Of a stretch of 55,914 nt of DNA, positions 7,676-15,479 are shown in pieces. Positions within the stretch are counted from its first letter, which is position 1, and each line of letters begins with the position of its first letter. Below the pieces are notes generated by a model that did not search any database, was not told the origin of the DNA, and saw only the letters and a program-made list of their open reading frames with translations. A program made the position numbers and the translations under genes. The stretch is from JAGOUY01 sp964562155 (GTDB taxonomy: Bacteria; Patescibacteriota; Patescibacteriia; 2-12-FULL-60-25): contig CAZLRU010000007.1 in NCBI GenBank assembly GCA_964562155.1, positions 1 to 55,914 on the forward strand, read 5' to 3'.

Positions 7676-8881
7676 TTATAGAAGCCTTAAATTCTTGGGC
7701 GCTGCTCCTTCGACCTCCACCGTTACCTTGCCATCTGCGAAGCGGAGCGACAAGGATTCTCCCGGACGTATATCTTGGGCCCGGACACGGACATGCCCGT
7801 CTTCAGAAGCAACAAGCGCATAGCCGCGCTTGAGGATAAGCTCCGGATCGGCTGCACGAATGACACGATCCATTGTATCGACGCGTTCGACGAGACGTCG
7901 ATGCCACTGCCGCCCTTCTTCAAGGGCACGATTCGCGACCGTATCAACGCGACCTTGAACGACCTGAAGCCAATGACGCGCCCCGACGAGCGCCCGTTCA
8001 ATACGGATGAGGTGCTCTTGGATCAGATTTTGCAAACGGTTTGTTAATCCTTCTTCCAAGTTCGCAAGTTCGAGGAGAAGATCCCGCTTGTCCGGAACAA
8101 GACGCCGCGCGCAATCGGTTGGCGTGGAACCACGAACGTCGGCGACTTCTTCCGCCAGGGTGATATCGCGCTCATGACCAATGCCGACGAGCGTTGGAAT
8201 TTTTGAGGCAAATATCGAACGTACCACCCGCTCATCATTGAACGCCATGAGCTCTTCCAGAGAGCCTCCCCCACGCGTGACAATGAGTACATCGTAGACA
8301 CCCTCCCCTTTTCTATTCGCTCGTTCGATGGCGTTTACCAAGCTATCTGGCGCATCTTTTCCTTGAACAAGGACGTGATACAAATCGATTTCAAGACCAT
8401 TCCATCTCTCGTTCAAGATGCGGATGAAGTCACCATAGGCAGCACTTTCACGAGACGCGATCAGGGCTACACGTTTGGGAAAGCGTGGAAGGGAGCGTTT
8501 GCGCTCGATATCGAGCAAGCCTTCCGTGGTGAGCTTTTGGCGTAGGAGTTCGAGCGCCTTGCGCAATCCCCCCTCGCCCACGATCTCGACCCGATCGGCA
8601 CTGAAAGAAAATTTGCCAAACTTGGGGTAGATGCGCGGACAACCATAGAGACGAACCCGCATCCCATCCTGGATCGGCATCGTGAGATTGCGCGCCACCA
8701 TAAATACGGACACGAGCGCGTCCTCATCTTTCACATCAAAATTCACCCACTGACCTTGGGAAATACGGAAGCCTGAGACCTCACCTTCCAGGGCAATCTG
8801 AGTCGGATCCCAAATCGCCTTGAACGTGTCGTTTACGTAAGCGAGGAATTGTGCGACGGAAAAAATGGTCATATCATCCAT
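7676..8881 (-). CDS. xseA: Exodeoxyribonuclease VII large subunit
   Basis: A 401-residue XseA. The N-terminal OB-fold (FSVAQFLAYVNDTF, LEGEVSGFRISQGQW) is followed by the catalytic domain with RVALIASRESAAYGDFIRIL, VLIVTRGGGSLEELMAFNDE and VGIGHERDITLAEEVADVRGSTPTDCA (shown here in parts). A coiled-coil stretch that binds XseB follows. The start overlaps the stop of the HD-domain gene by 8 nt, indicating translational coupling. It is slightly shorter than E. coli XseA (about 450 aa). Confidence 0.95.
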   Translation of the reverse strand: MDDMTIFSVAQFLAYVNDTFKAIWDPTQIALEGEVSGFRISQGQWVNFDVKDEDALVSVFMVARNLTMPIQDGMRVRLYGCPRIYPKFGKFSFSADRVEIVGEGGLRKALELLRQKLTTEGLLDIERKRSLPRFPKRVALIASRESAAYGDFIRILNERWNGLEIDLYHVLVQGKDAPDSLVNAIERANRKGEGVYDVLIVTRGGGSLEELMAFNDERVVRSIFASKIPTLVGIGHERDITLAEEVADVRGSTPTDCARRLVPDKRDLLLELANLEEGLTNRLQNLIQEHLIRIERALVGARHWLQVVQGRVDTVANRALEEGRQWHRRLVERVDTMDRVIRAADPELILKRGYALVASEDGHVRVRAQDIRPGESLSLRFADGKVTVEVEGAAPKNLRLL

Positions 8882-9530
8882 TCCATTCTTTCAGGAATTG
8901 TTCGATATATATTTCCACAAATCGATGACGGTCTTCGGCCATGGAGCGGCCGGTTTCTGTATTCATTCGATCTTTTAGATGCAGGAGCTTTTCATAGAAA
9001 TGATGGATCGTTGAGGGTGATGGGGTACTAGCATCCATATTCCAAGGCGCATCAAGAGTAAGCGGCGGACCATCCGGATCGTACACGGGTCGCTTTAGAT
9101 GCGCTCCGTAGGTCATCGTGCGCGCGATCCCAATCGCGCCTGAGCTTTCAAGACGATCGGCGTCTTGCACACATTGTGCTTCCAGACTCACGATCCCCTT
9201 GTCCGCTCTCAACCCTCGAAAAGAGGTGTTAAAAACGATCTCACAGACCGCATCGACTACCGTCGGATCAACCGGCTGTGATTCGAGCCACGTGCGCGTG
9301 ATGCGTGAACCAATCAGGTGATCGCCGCCGTTGAATTTATGATCGGCGATGTCATGCAAAAGAGCGCCGAGTTCCGTCATAAAAAGATTCGCGCCTTCTG
9401 CGCGGGCGATCTTAACCGCGTTTTTCCGTACGCGATCAATATGCCACCAACCGTGACCGCTTTCAGCATTGGCCAGGGTTTTTTTGACAAAAGACTCAGT
9501 ATTTTTCACGACGTCTAAAGAAGCTTGCAT
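8874..9530 (-). CDS. HD-domain phosphohydrolase
   Basis: A 218-residue HD-superfamily metal-dependent phosphohydrolase, similar to YedJ-type proteins. HGWWHIDRVRKNAVKIA supplies the first His, LGALLHDIADHKF the HD pair, and VQDADRLESSGAIGIART the last Asp (about residues 25-140). The reaction is probably removal of phosphate or pyrophosphate from a nucleotide; the substrate is not readable. It is the first gene of the HD-xseA-xseB run and overlaps xseA by 8 nt. Confidence 0.85.
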   Translation of the reverse strand: MQASLDVVKNTESFVKKTLANAESGHGWWHIDRVRKNAVKIARAEGANLFMTELGALLHDIADHKFNGGDHLIGSRITRTWLESQPVDPTVVDAVCEIVFNTSFRGLRADKGIVSLEAQCVQDADRLESSGAIGIARTMTYGAHLKRPVYDPDGPPLTLDAPWNMDASTPSPSTIHHFYEKLLHLKDRMNTETGRSMAEDRHRFVEIYIEQFLKEWNG

Positions 9531-9563
9531 AGAAAAGCGAGGTGAAAAGAGAGAAGGGAAGAT

Positions 9564-9791
9564 CTACTCAGTCGAGAGTTTTTCGCTACAGACTCGGCAC
9601 GCCGTATCGCCTAACTCATGAGCATCGTTACCGCAGGAAGGGCAGGGTCCCGGACGTTTTTCTGACCTTGTTCCCGTGGCGAGATCTTTTGGATAAGCCT
9701 CTTGTGGAATAATTATCTTCTCTTCATTGGAGGGAAGATGGAGATCGTCTCGAACAGGAGGGCGGGAAGGCGTTTCGGGATTATATGACAT
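9564..9791 (-). CDS. Small zinc-ribbon-like protein
   Basis: A 75-residue protein. A disordered, Pro-rich N-terminal half is followed by one treble-clef or ribbon-like unit, GPCPSCGNDAHELGDTACRVC, with two CxxC pairs for zinc. I chose the ATG at 9791 because GAGGTG lies at proper Shine-Dalgarno distance; an in-frame GTG lies 4 codons earlier. Function unknown; possibly a small nucleic-acid-binding or adaptor protein. Confidence 0.65.
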   Translation of the reverse strand: MSYNPETPSRPPVRDDLHLPSNEEKIIIPQEAYPKDLATGTRSEKRPGPCPSCGNDAHELGDTACRVCSEKLSTE

Positions 9792-9845
9792 ATGTTTATT
9801 CACCTCGTTTATCCAACGTACGCGACTAAATGACGGTCGACAAGG

Positions 9846-10319
9846 TTACCGATAATTAGAAAGGTCTATGCCTAGATCTTTTGGACCAAATGGCTGTGGG
9901 AGGAGCTCTAGAAGCGAGGTTCGGACTATTTTATCTTTTTGGCTATTTGAAGCGATTATTTTTATGTCTCCAGAGCCCAATTGGGCAAACTCATAGAGAT
10001 TTTGTCGACAAATACCGCAGGACATGACGGGCTCCTTACTTGCTCCGTCTCTCGGTTTACCGATCACAGCAAGAACTGAAAAAGCCCGTACCCCCTTGAT
10101 GTTGGCGGACGATAGCGCCGCAGCTTCTGCATGGATCGTATCAGCGAGAACAGCATTCTCCATATTTGTCCCGACATGTATCGATCCATCTTCTCCCAGC
10201 AGAGCCGCGCCAACACAGAATTTTGAGTAAGGGCTATAGGAAAAGGCCATCATCTCTTCTGCACGGGAGAGAAGCGACTGTTCCGCTGCGGATAGGTCGG
10301 ACCATGTGAGTTGCTGCAT
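9846..10319 (-). CDS. cdd: Cytidine deaminase
   Basis: A 157-residue homotetrameric-type cytidine deaminase that turns cytidine or deoxycytidine into uridine forms. The zinc site is HAEAAALSSA (His and catalytic Glu) plus MSCGICRQNLYEF (PCGxCRQ with Ser for Pro). YSKFCVGAALLGEDG is the substrate loop. It sits 6 nt after the CapA-like gene in a tight minus-strand run. Such salvage enzymes are commonly kept in CPR genomes that lack full nucleotide synthesis. Confidence 0.93.
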   Translation of the reverse strand: MQQLTWSDLSAAEQSLLSRAEEMMAFSYSPYSKFCVGAALLGEDGSIHVGTNMENAVLADTIHAEAAALSSANIKGVRAFSVLAVIGKPRDGASKEPVMSCGICRQNLYEFAQLGSGDIKIIASNSQKDKIVRTSLLELLPQPFGPKDLGIDLSNYR

Positions 10320-10325
10320 AGGAGA

Positions 10326-11435
10326 TTATTTTCCTTCAAATATAATCTCTCCGGTCATAATCTGTTCCTTCAGACTCGGCTCGGAAATATCTGCTAGGGA
10401 TTTTAGACGACTTACTCCTTCATGGCCATCGACAATGCGTGGCTGGCTCAGATCAATTTGGAGAGGAATCGGCTGGAGAAAGATACCGCCTTCTTTGAAT
10501 GTCAGTTTTACGGCTAATCCTTGGCGTGTTTCTTTAGAGAAATCTTGATCGAAGATAAAATTCCCCAATGAATAGACGATAGGCTTGCCTTTATAGACAT
10601 CAATCCCCTGATACCAATGAGGATGACCGCCGATAACGATGTCAGCGCCGTGATCAATGAGCCAGCGTGCTTGGTCTATGACAGCTTGGGGTGGGTGATC
10701 TTGATACTCAAGTCCCCAATGCATGAAGACGATGACGTAATCGGTTTGTACCCGTGCTTTTGCTAAGGTCGTAGAAGCGGCCTCGAGATCGAGCGGATTA
10801 TCTGTCGTATTAAATCCTGCAAATACAATTCGTTGATCCCCGATTCGTTTATTCGCGAGAGCGATCTCCCCATCGTTGACCTGATCACCAAACACAAGCA
10901 GGTCTGCGGCCTGTAAACGCGCGCGGGAATCCTCTGCTCCGATACGACCTTGATCTAAGGTGTGATTATTTGCTTGTGATACAGCATCAATTCCCTGCTC
11001 TTTTAAAACCGAGATGACCGCGGGATCGAATTGAAAGTCGATCGTTTTTTCCGGTGGTCGGCGCTTATCTGTGACGGGGCCTTCAAGGTTGGCGACGGCG
11101 TAATCCACCTGATCAAACCAACCAACCGGGAGGCGACGAAATGGATAGGCAAGATCGCGAGCCGTTTGACTGCGTTTCGCAACATTACGATCAAGCATGA
11201 TATCCCCCACAAACAAGAGCGTGACCGGTTTCACAAATGAAGAGGAGATGGAAGGAACGGGCATCTGCCAAGATGGGATGGACTGCAAAGATGGAACCAC
11301 CGAGGGAACGAAGATCGGTTTTGGAGAAGGATGATAGGTGGCAACCCACGCCAATGTAAGGGCGATTAATCCAAACAAAACACCCACGGCAACAGCCACG
11401 CAGGCACGGGGACAAGAAAGGGGGTATTTAGACAT
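10326..11435 (-). CDS. CapA-like metallophosphatase, membrane-anchored
   Basis: A 369-residue protein. An N-terminal transmembrane helix (about residues 10-31) and a Pro/Ser linker precede a CapA/PgsA-type calcineurin-like domain. Metal-ligand motifs are FVGDIMLDRNV, VANLEGPVTD, NNHTLDQG, MHWGLEYQDHP and IVIGGHPHWYQG, with SLGNFIFDQ near the C-terminus. CapA proteins take part in poly-gamma-glutamate or surface-polymer export, but no ligase genes are nearby, so the role here is open. It probably acts outside the membrane. It lies 4 nt from the next gene on the same strand. Confidence 0.88.
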   Translation of the reverse strand: MSKYPLSCPRACVAVAVGVLFGLIALTLAWVATYHPSPKPIFVPSVVPSLQSIPSWQMPVPSISSSFVKPVTLLFVGDIMLDRNVAKRSQTARDLAYPFRRLPVGWFDQVDYAVANLEGPVTDKRRPPEKTIDFQFDPAVISVLKEQGIDAVSQANNHTLDQGRIGAEDSRARLQAADLLVFGDQVNDGEIALANKRIGDQRIVFAGFNTTDNPLDLEAASTTLAKARVQTDYVIVFMHWGLEYQDHPPQAVIDQARWLIDHGADIVIGGHPHWYQGIDVYKGKPIVYSLGNFIFDQDFSKETRQGLAVKLTFKEGGIFLQPIPLQIDLSQPRIVDGHEGVSRLKSLADISEPSLKEQIMTGEIIFEGK

Positions 11436-11439
11436 GGGC

Positions 11440-11880
11440 TTAGATCCACAATGGAACGAGGACTAGATAGAGCCCTCCCCAAAGCAGGTTGGTGATGAGA
11501 GCATCAACGATAAACCATGCATCGTGCTTTATCCCAAAGAATCCATGACCTTCGAGTGGCATGAGCACACCCCCTGAAACAAGAAGAACAAGGGTCGCAA
11601 ATCCAAGCATAGGGAGCACATGAAAGCCAGAGATCCAGCCCCACTCGACTCCGTAAGCAAACAAGACACCGCTTGTGATACTCATCAAAAGATGAACGAG
11701 AATACCGATAAAATGAGCTTCGCGATGCGTAATCTTGCGTCCGAGCACTTGTGGCTCATCAAGATCACGAATAAAATTCCCCGCTCCAAAGCGAGGCGCT
11801 ACGTGCGCGATGAGCGTCAAGATAACCCCTGCCGTTCCACCGGCATAGGCACCTGCTAATAACGTAGATGGCACTACCAT
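11440..11880 (-). CDS. Four-helix membrane protein of unknown function
   Basis: A 146-residue integral membrane protein with four predicted helices, beginning LLAGAYAGGTAGVILTLIAHV and ending LLWGGLYLVLVPLWI. A polar loop with DLDEPQVLGRKITHREAHF connects helices 1 and 2. I do not recognise a named family. It is almost contiguous with the C39 gene (1 nt apart) and the CapA-like gene (4 nt), so it is probably co-expressed with these envelope proteins. Confidence 0.75.
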   Translation of the reverse strand: MVVPSTLLAGAYAGGTAGVILTLIAHVAPRFGAGNFIRDLDEPQVLGRKITHREAHFIGILVHLLMSITSGVLFAYGVEWGWISGFHVLPMLGFATLVLLVSGGVLMPLEGHGFFGIKHDAWFIVDALITNLLWGGLYLVLVPLWI

Positions 11881-11881
11881 A

Positions 11882-12727
11882 TTAAGGGTTTGGCTCCATC
11901 ACGATGATCGTTGGCGTGCCGTGCCACACATCTCCCCCGTTCCAATCACTTATTGCGTTCCACAAGACTTCGCGATCGTAAATATAGTCGGCGCCCTTGC
12001 GTGTGCCTGGGTCATTAGTAATCCAACGACCATCGGGGAGGTACCCCTTGATAACGAGCATATGATACGGCGGCCCTCCATTACGGAAGTTCGGATTTTT
12101 GAGAGCTTTGCCATCAGCGGGTACGATCACAGGAATGCTTTGTGCGAGATAATCACGCACTTGTGTAACCGTAGGATTTTGAATGACGCGGACCTTACGC
12201 TTCGTAAAGTAACTCGTGATCACCTTGCCGGCTTCGGCTGCTGTGATATCGGCTCCAAGACCGTGCTTGGTTTCAAAGCTCACGAGATCAAGAATGGCGC
12301 GATCGCCGGCTTCTGGCGTAAAAGCCTGTGTTTGACCATTCAAATAGGCATCAACCATGATCATCGATGCTTCTTCGCAAGCTTCTTGATACGGCATATC
12401 CCAATTTTGTTTGGGAGCCTGAGAGAGAAAAGGAATGGCTAAATTTATTTGAGTCGGTAAACGAGTGGGTTCCGGAAGTTTCGCTCCATTTGCCGAGCCT
12501 GGATCAGTTACGGGAGAAGGTACGGCCGACTCGGTCTTGGCGGGCGCGCTTGGCGCAGCTGGGGTTGATGTGGACGCTGTGGGTTTTTGAGCGATAAACG
12601 GTGTTGGCGCGGGAATGGACGGGGCCATAAAACGAGCCGCTGTATCGCGCCAAAATCCACGCGAAGACCACCCCACCACAAGAACCAGCACGACTATAAT
12701 TCCTATCCACCAGGAGGAATGTTTCAT
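11882..12727 (-). CDS. Membrane-anchored C39-like peptidase
   Basis: A 281-residue protein with an N-terminal transmembrane helix (IGIIVVLVLVVGW), a Pro/Ala/Ser-rich linker and a C39_2-type papain-fold domain. The catalytic Cys lies in PYQEACEEASMIM, the His in GPPYHMLVIKGY and the Asp/Asn in WITNDPGTRKG. I start at the ATG at 12727, after AAAAGGT, because an earlier in-frame start would overlap the terminator of the upstream gene. The fold is normally used for bacteriocin-leader or peptide cleavage; here it is probably an extracytoplasmic peptidase. Confidence 0.83.
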   Translation of the reverse strand: MKHSSWWIGIIVVLVLVVGWSSRGFWRDTAARFMAPSIPAPTPFIAQKPTASTSTPAAPSAPAKTESAVPSPVTDPGSANGAKLPEPTRLPTQINLAIPFLSQAPKQNWDMPYQEACEEASMIMVDAYLNGQTQAFTPEAGDRAILDLVSFETKHGLGADITAAEAGKVITSYFTKRKVRVIQNPTVTQVRDYLAQSIPVIVPADGKALKNPNFRNGGPPYHMLVIKGYLPDGRWITNDPGTRKGADYIYDREVLWNAISDWNGGDVWHGTPTIIVMEPNP

Positions 12728-12764
12728 ACCTTTTAAGGGTAGCGGTAAATGAAAGAAACGGAAA

Positions 12765-12793
12765 GTCCCGCCCATTATGAGGGGCGGGACCGT
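12765..12793 (-). terminator. Intrinsic terminator after the cyclophilin gene
   Basis: On the minus strand GTCCCGCCC and GGGCGGGAC form a perfect 9-bp stem with an 8-nt loop, followed by a short TTT. It separates the cyclophilin gene from the C39 operon. Confidence 0.75.
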
Positions 12794-12813
12794 TCTCCCT
12801 GTATTCTGTTTAC

Positions 12814-13545
12814 TTACTCCACTGTCACGCTTATCATCTTCACTTCCTGGTTTGGACGATCACTGCCGTTGCGGGGAAGATCAGCGATTTTGTGAGCAAT
12901 ATCGAGGCCTTCAACGACTTTTCCGAAGACGGAGTAGTCACCCGGGAGTGGGTAGTCGCCTACCATAATGAAGAATTGTGAGCCGTTGGTGTCACGTCCG
13001 GCGTTCGCCATCGCTACCCAACCATCTTCGTAGACAGGCGCGGTAATGGTTTGGCCTTGAATCGTAATTTTTTTGGTGGGCATGTTCTTAACTTGATCGT
13101 TTTCGAATTGATAGCCAGGACCGCCCATACCACTACCGGTTGGATCGCCACCCTGAATCATGAAGCCTGGGATGACACGATGAAAAATGGTGCCGTTATA
13201 AAATCCTTGTTTTACTAAGTATACGAAGTTGGAGGCGGCTTTTGGCCCCATCTCTACACTTGTTTGAATAACAATATCCCCTTGATTGGTTTTGATACGA
13301 ATATTCTTGTTAGCTTCAGCGGCGGGGAGAACACCTGGAAAAGCGAGTTTAGCGGAGGGTTGCATAGCAGTATCAGGTTGAGGAGTAACAGGATTAGCGG
13401 GGGGAGTGACTGGAGGAGCTGTTGGCTCCGTGGGAGTGGCGGGCGCCGCCTTGTATGGCGTGGCGGGTGTTTGGTTGTTTGCACAACCCGCACCAAGGAG
13501 CGTGAGTACGGCGAGCGTGCTCAAAGAGAGGGTGACTTTTCTCAT
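12814..13545 (-). CDS. Lipoprotein cyclophilin-type peptidyl-prolyl isomerase
   Basis: A 243-residue protein with signal peptide and lipobox LGAGC (Cys 21), a Pro/Thr/Ala-rich linker to about residue 75, and a cyclophilin domain. The active site is visible as TIFHRVIPGFMIQGGDPTGSGMGGPGY (split here), followed by VAMANAGRDTNGSQFFI. It catalyses cis-trans isomerisation at prolines, presumably to help fold exported proteins at the outer face of the membrane. Confidence 0.95.
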   Translation of the reverse strand: MRKVTLSLSTLAVLTLLGAGCANNQTPATPYKAAPATPTEPTAPPVTPPANPVTPQPDTAMQPSAKLAFPGVLPAAEANKNIRIKTNQGDIVIQTSVEMGPKAASNFVYLVKQGFYNGTIFHRVIPGFMIQGGDPTGSGMGGPGYQFENDQVKNMPTKKITIQGQTITAPVYEDGWVAMANAGRDTNGSQFFIMVGDYPLPGDYSVFGKVVEGLDIAHKIADLPRNGSDRPNQEVKMISVTVE

Positions 13546-13560
13546 AGTTTTTTTATGCTA

Positions 13561-14598
13561 TCACTTCTCCCAAGGAAGCTCAACGGGTTGATAGTGGGCT
13601 TGCAGGGCTTGAGCTAGATACTCCCCTCTCTTATAGGACTCAGGCAGCTGACGAAGATCAAAACGCGCTTGATCAATCGCTTGACTTAGATCATCCCCTC
13701 GTTCGTTACGGATGCGGATTTGATGAGCGCGCGATTCGAGAGGGAGCCAGGAAACGGAAACCTGGACCGCTTCGCCAAGATTACGACCGACACACTCTTT
13801 GGCAATGGCGCGGGCGAGCCAGCTTCCGGCATTAAGAGGGTGTGTAACGTGTAATCCAACACCTGATGGGCTTGAAGGCAGAAGAGAACTTGAACCATCA
13901 ACGGAACCTAATCGACCGGAGGAACCAACTCTGTTTTGTAATCCGATGCGAGTCTCTTCCCCTGCCGGATTGATACGAATAGGACCAGGAACTCCAGCAC
14001 TACTCAGAAGATGCTGGATCAGATTGCGTACTTCAGCGATGGGCTTGGCGTCCGCATGACCAACACGGAGCACCGTGACATATTTTTCATTGACACGCTC
14101 TACAAGGATTTCGTAATCCGCATCCAACCAAAACCAATCTTCATCTTCGAGGCGTTTTTTTTCAATCAGCTGCGCGACCTTGCGAGCAAGGACGCATTGC
14201 TTAGGGAAGCGCTCGACGGTTTCGTTCGTCGCGTAAGCGACGACGTGCGCGCCTTCGCGGGCTCCGTATTCCGCGGCCCATGCAGGAGCCATCGGTTCGA
14301 GGGCGATAAAAGGCTCGATCTCGGCCTGCACTCCGCTTGCGCCAACCACTCGACGGACGACGGACGATACATCGAAATCAGCCGTAGAAGATACCTCCCC
14401 CGTCACAAACATAGCCCCGTGACCACCCATCACGCGCAGATGGAGGCGTGAAGCAGGATCACGGCGGGCGTATTCTTCGACAATGGCAACGGCTACCAAG
14501 TCACAAACCTGATCAGGATGGCCTGGGCCGCGCACACGAGCAATAGGCATATGGCCCAACCTTAATAGGCGATCAAGTCGGCGGCAAGAGCCTAACAA
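13561..14598 (-). CDS. metK: Divergent S-adenosylmethionine synthetase
   Basis: About 345 residues; 329 if it starts at the internal Met 17 (14550), which lies closer to the conserved region. Landmarks of MetK survive: GPGHPDQVCDLVAVAIVEEY (usually EGHPDKxCDxxSDA), GGHGAMFVTGEVSS (usually TGxVxxxGEITT), and YGAREGAHVVAYATNET in place of GAGDQGxxFGYAxxET. A C-terminal SGRLGSVDG / HPLNAGSWLARAIAKECV replaces the FSGKDPTKVDRSAAYAAR region. MetK makes SAM from methionine and ATP. The loss of GDQG and KDPTKVD is unusual, so activity is uncertain. The family call is firm; the function is probable. Confidence 0.75.
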   Translation of the reverse strand: MLGSCRRLDRLLRLGHMPIARVRGPGHPDQVCDLVAVAIVEEYARRDPASRLHLRVMGGHGAMFVTGEVSSTADFDVSSVVRRVVGASGVQAEIEPFIALEPMAPAWAAEYGAREGAHVVAYATNETVERFPKQCVLARKVAQLIEKKRLEDEDWFWLDADYEILVERVNEKYVTVLRVGHADAKPIAEVRNLIQHLLSSAGVPGPIRINPAGEETRIGLQNRVGSSGRLGSVDGSSSLLPSSPSGVGLHVTHPLNAGSWLARAIAKECVGRNLGEAVQVSVSWLPLESRAHQIRIRNERGDDLSQAIDQARFDLRQLPESYKRGEYLAQALQAHYQPVELPWEK

Positions 14599-14600
14599 AT

Positions 14601-15125
14601 TTATGGTTCTTCAGCATCACCCCCACGAATCTCCGTTATTTTATCGTCTCCACTTCCGTAGCGTTCAATCGTACGCGTGGTACGAACACGAGGATGCGAA
14701 GCATCTGAACCCTGAGGACCTACTAGTTGACCAAACCAGATGATGAAAAAGACCCCGAACAAAAAGAAGAGCACCAATACATGAAGCCATAGCTCCATAA
14801 ATGTTCCGAGGCGAGCCTCCTTTGGGTTTGCTGGATTGTAGTAAACAGGTACCCGGTCCCCCACCTTGCCCGATGGAGGATTTGAGCGCACCCGAGCAAG
14901 CAGCTCCTGCGTATTTTGTCCTTGATCAAGAAACGTTACGCGAGCTGCGAGCGTTGATGGGCCTTGTTTTTCTTGTCTCGTCTCAAACCCTATGATCGTT
15001 CCCTGTACCCGCACCGAGGAAAGAATGAGGCGTAGATTGCGGTAGGTAAAAAAACCAACTAAGCAGCCCAGGATCAGCGCTGGGATAAAGAACGGCCACA
15101 AGAATTCGCCTCTTATGTTGAGCAT
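14601..15125 (-). CDS. DUF3592-type membrane protein
   Basis: About 174 residues from the Met at 15125. There are two transmembrane helices (FFIPALILGCLVGFFTYRN and LWLHVLVLFFLFGVFFIIWF). Between them lies an extracytoplasmic beta-domain with VRVQGTIIGFETR and VGDRVPVYYNPANPKEARLG, the hallmark of DUF3592 proteins. Function unknown. It precedes the metK-like gene by 2 nt and is probably co-transcribed with it. Confidence 0.78.
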   Translation of the reverse strand: MLNIRGEFLWPFFIPALILGCLVGFFTYRNLRLILSSVRVQGTIIGFETRQEKQGPSTLAARVTFLDQGQNTQELLARVRSNPPSGKVGDRVPVYYNPANPKEARLGTFMELWLHVLVLFFLFGVFFIIWFGQLVGPQGSDASHPRVRTTRTIERYGSGDDKITEIRGGDAEEP

Positions 15126-15173
15126 ATTATTTATTTTAACTATATCACGATAAACCATCCTCTCATAAGAAAG

Positions 15174-15195
15174 CAGAAAACCGAGTCATGCTCGG
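15174..15195 (-). terminator. Short intrinsic terminator after the 66-aa gene
   Basis: Minus-strand CCGAG-loop-CTCGG hairpin followed by TTTTCTG. It sits between the 66-codon gene and the DUF3592 gene. Confidence 0.5.
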
Positions 15196-15226
15196 CTAAG
15201 AAGGTTGAAGAATGCCTTGGAACGGA

Positions 15227-15427
15227 TTACCGCCTTGGGCCCCGGATGAGCCGACGACGCAGGCTACGCCAGGATCGCGGCGTGAAGAGTTCAGCGAGAT
15301 TCACCCGAGCTTCTCTCGCGGCACTCAGGATACGATTCCAGTTGACGACGTCACAACGGCGCACAGCCTCGAGGATCCACCAACGATAGTATGGACGTGT
15401 ACCGACATCACCCCTCTGAATGTTCAC
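15227..15427 (-). CDS. Small Arg/Trp-rich protein, 66 aa
   Basis: An unrecognised basic protein with PYYRWWILEAVRRCDVVNW followed by an Arg-rich tail (RSWRSLRRRLIRGPRR). I support it because a promoter (15447-15475), a Shine-Dalgarno-like GAGGTG, a GTG start and a terminator (15174-15195) are arranged in order around it, and its composition is GC-rich like the other single-gene units. It could be a DNA- or RNA-binding or membrane-active peptide. A non-coding role for this transcript cannot be excluded. Confidence 0.5.
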   Translation of the reverse strand: MNIQRGDVGTRPYYRWWILEAVRRCDVVNWNRILSAAREARVNLAELFTPRSWRSLRRRLIRGPRR

Positions 15428-15446
15428 TTCACCACCTCACCCGAGA

Positions 15447-15475
15447 ACAGTAGAGATACTTACTCTTTTTGTAAA
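15447..15475 (-). promoter_or_regulatory. Promoter of the 66-aa gene
   Basis: Minus-strand TTTACA (15470-15475), 17-nt spacer and TACTGT (15447-15452). It lies just after the smc stop codon and gives a short leader to the GTG at 15427. Confidence 0.5.
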
Positions 15476-15479
15476 TAGA

